Source of the DNA: CAXTSE01 sp964246985
GTDB taxonomy: Bacteria; Actinomycetota; Actinomycetes; Actinomycetales; Microbacteriaceae
Length of the DNA stretch: 64,000 nt
Assembly (NCBI GenBank): GCA_964246985.1
Contig: CAXTSE010000004.1
Span: 170,870-234,869, forward strand
Reading direction: 5' to 3'
The notes below the pieces were generated by a model. The model searched no databases. It was given only the letters and a program-made list of their open reading frames with translations, and was not told the origin of the DNA. How positions within the stretch are numbered: the first letter of the stretch is position 1; each line of letters opens with the position of its first letter. Made by a program: the position numbers and the translations under genes. Below are positions 63,409-64,000 of the stretch, one piece after another.

Positions 63409-64000
63409 GCCGCCCCCAGCTCGATCACCATCGTCAGCCCGCCGCCTGGCGTGTCCTCGACCTCGAGCGTGCCGCCCATCGCCTCGACGAAGCCCTGCGA
63501 CAGCGCGAGTCCGAGTCCGAGACCTGTCGAGTTGTCGGTGTCGCCGAGTCTCTGGAAGGGCACGAAGACATCGTCTCGCAGCGACGCGGGGATGCCCGGC
63601 CCGGTGTCGACGACACGCAGCTGCACGCGATCGCCGAGCTCGCTCGTCGCAACACGCGGCGGCGAGCCGTCGGGCGAGTAGCGGAGCGCGTTGCTGAGCA
63701 GGTTGACGACCGCCCGCTGCAGCAGCACGGCGTCTGCCGTCACGGCCGCGACCTCGGTCAAATCGAGCTGCACGTCGCCGGGCGAGAGAGCGAGCTCGTC
63801 GAGCGCCCCGCCGACGACGTCGTCGAGGGCCACCGGCGCCAGCGTCACGCCGAGCACGCCGGCCTGCAGCCGGCTGACGTCGAGCAGGTCGGTGAGCAGC
63901 AGGCCGAGACCAGCGAGGCTCTCGTCGGCGGTCGCCAGCAGCTCCGCGCGGTCCGCGTCGTCGAGCTCCACCTCGTCGGATCGGAGCGAGGTGACGGCCG
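63405..64000 (-). CDS. kdpD: Sensor histidine kinase KdpD-like (3' end only)
   Basis: The C-terminal ~198 residues of a histidine kinase; the frame runs off the window at 64000. Visible are the segment after the H-box (SLRSDEVELDDADRAELL), N box NLLSNALRYSPDG, G1 DTGPGIP and G2 GLGLGLALSQGFVEAMGG. The His box and any KdpD sensor region lie beyond the window. It pairs with the downstream kdpE. Confidence 0.92.
   Translation of the reverse strand, partial: AVTSLRSDEVELDDADRAELLATADESLAGLGLLLTDLLDVSRLQAGVLGVTLAPVALDDVVGGALDELALSPGDVQLDLTEVAAVTADAVLLQRAVVNLLSNALRYSPDGSPPRVATSELGDRVQLRVVDTGPGIPASLRDDVFVPFQRLGDTDNSTGLGLGLALSQGFVEAMGGTLEVEDTPGGGLTMVIELGAA

Overview
The window is a high-GC, gene-dense chromosomal segment from an actinomycete, most likely a Microbacterium or another Microbacteriaceae. 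The reasons are frequent GTG starts, the aceE / PucR-type regulator / fabD-fabH-acpP-fabF / DUF3145 neighbourhood, a MarP-type protease, an actinobacterial exonuclease/DNA polymerase fusion, a DUF222-HNH protein and a type A RNase P RNA. I see no insertion sequence, prophage, integrase or CRISPR array. One run of 30 N (50621-50650) marks an assembly gap in the aceE leader.

Layout. 1-10.6 kb: PrsW-type membrane protease, a tandem pair of paralogous membrane proteins with a third copy at 7.7-8.6 kb, a quinone-oxidoreductase-like enzyme, an NTF2-like protein, MarP, an acyltransferase, a zinc-ribbon membrane protein, a VanZ gene cut by an in-frame amber codon, and a DUF222-HNH protein. 10.7-14.5 kb: an HxlR regulator bracketed by two matching dyads, then an unusual fusion of a luciferase-like monooxygenase with a berberine-bridge-type FAD oxidase, then an EamA exporter. 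14.5-16.6 kb: a low-GC island with two tandem Fic/Doc genes; the second is frameshifted exactly at a GTCA tetranucleotide repeat. 16.7-28 kb: rpsO, lipoproteins, an acyltransferase-SGNH protein, small membrane proteins, thioredoxin, DedA, a glycosyltransferase-GDSL fusion, and pnp with a structured leader. 28-36.6 kb: a Raf-kinase-inhibitor-like protein, DUF1684 protein, GNAT enzyme, a GAF regulator with an aldehyde dehydrogenase and DUF779 protein, the polymerase, and DUF3145.

36.6-50.6 kb: the fatty-acid synthesis operon (fabD, fabH, acpP, fabF), a sugar ABC importer cassette with aldolase, ADP-dependent-type kinase and divergent DeoR regulator, a PucR-type (FasR-like) regulator, and aceE. 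The sugar cassette lies between the FasR-like gene and fabD, which are usually neighbours. 50.7-64 kb: peroxiredoxin, membrane protein, a secreted clostripain-like lipoprotein, tRNA-Val(TAC), lipoprotein, EamA exporter, a nucleobase permease with an about 540-residue disordered N-terminus, Nif3-like protein, a coiled-coil protein with a degenerate zinc ribbon, rnpB, a cold shock protein, a fatty acid desaturase, and kdpE/kdpD (kdpD runs off the window).

The candidates I consider most worth following are the tandem Fic/Doc island with its possible repeat-controlled frame switch, the HxlR-controlled two-flavoenzyme fusion, the glycosyltransferase-GDSL fusion, and the three-member membrane protein family. 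All calls come from reading the sequence; family names rest on recalled motifs, not on searches.
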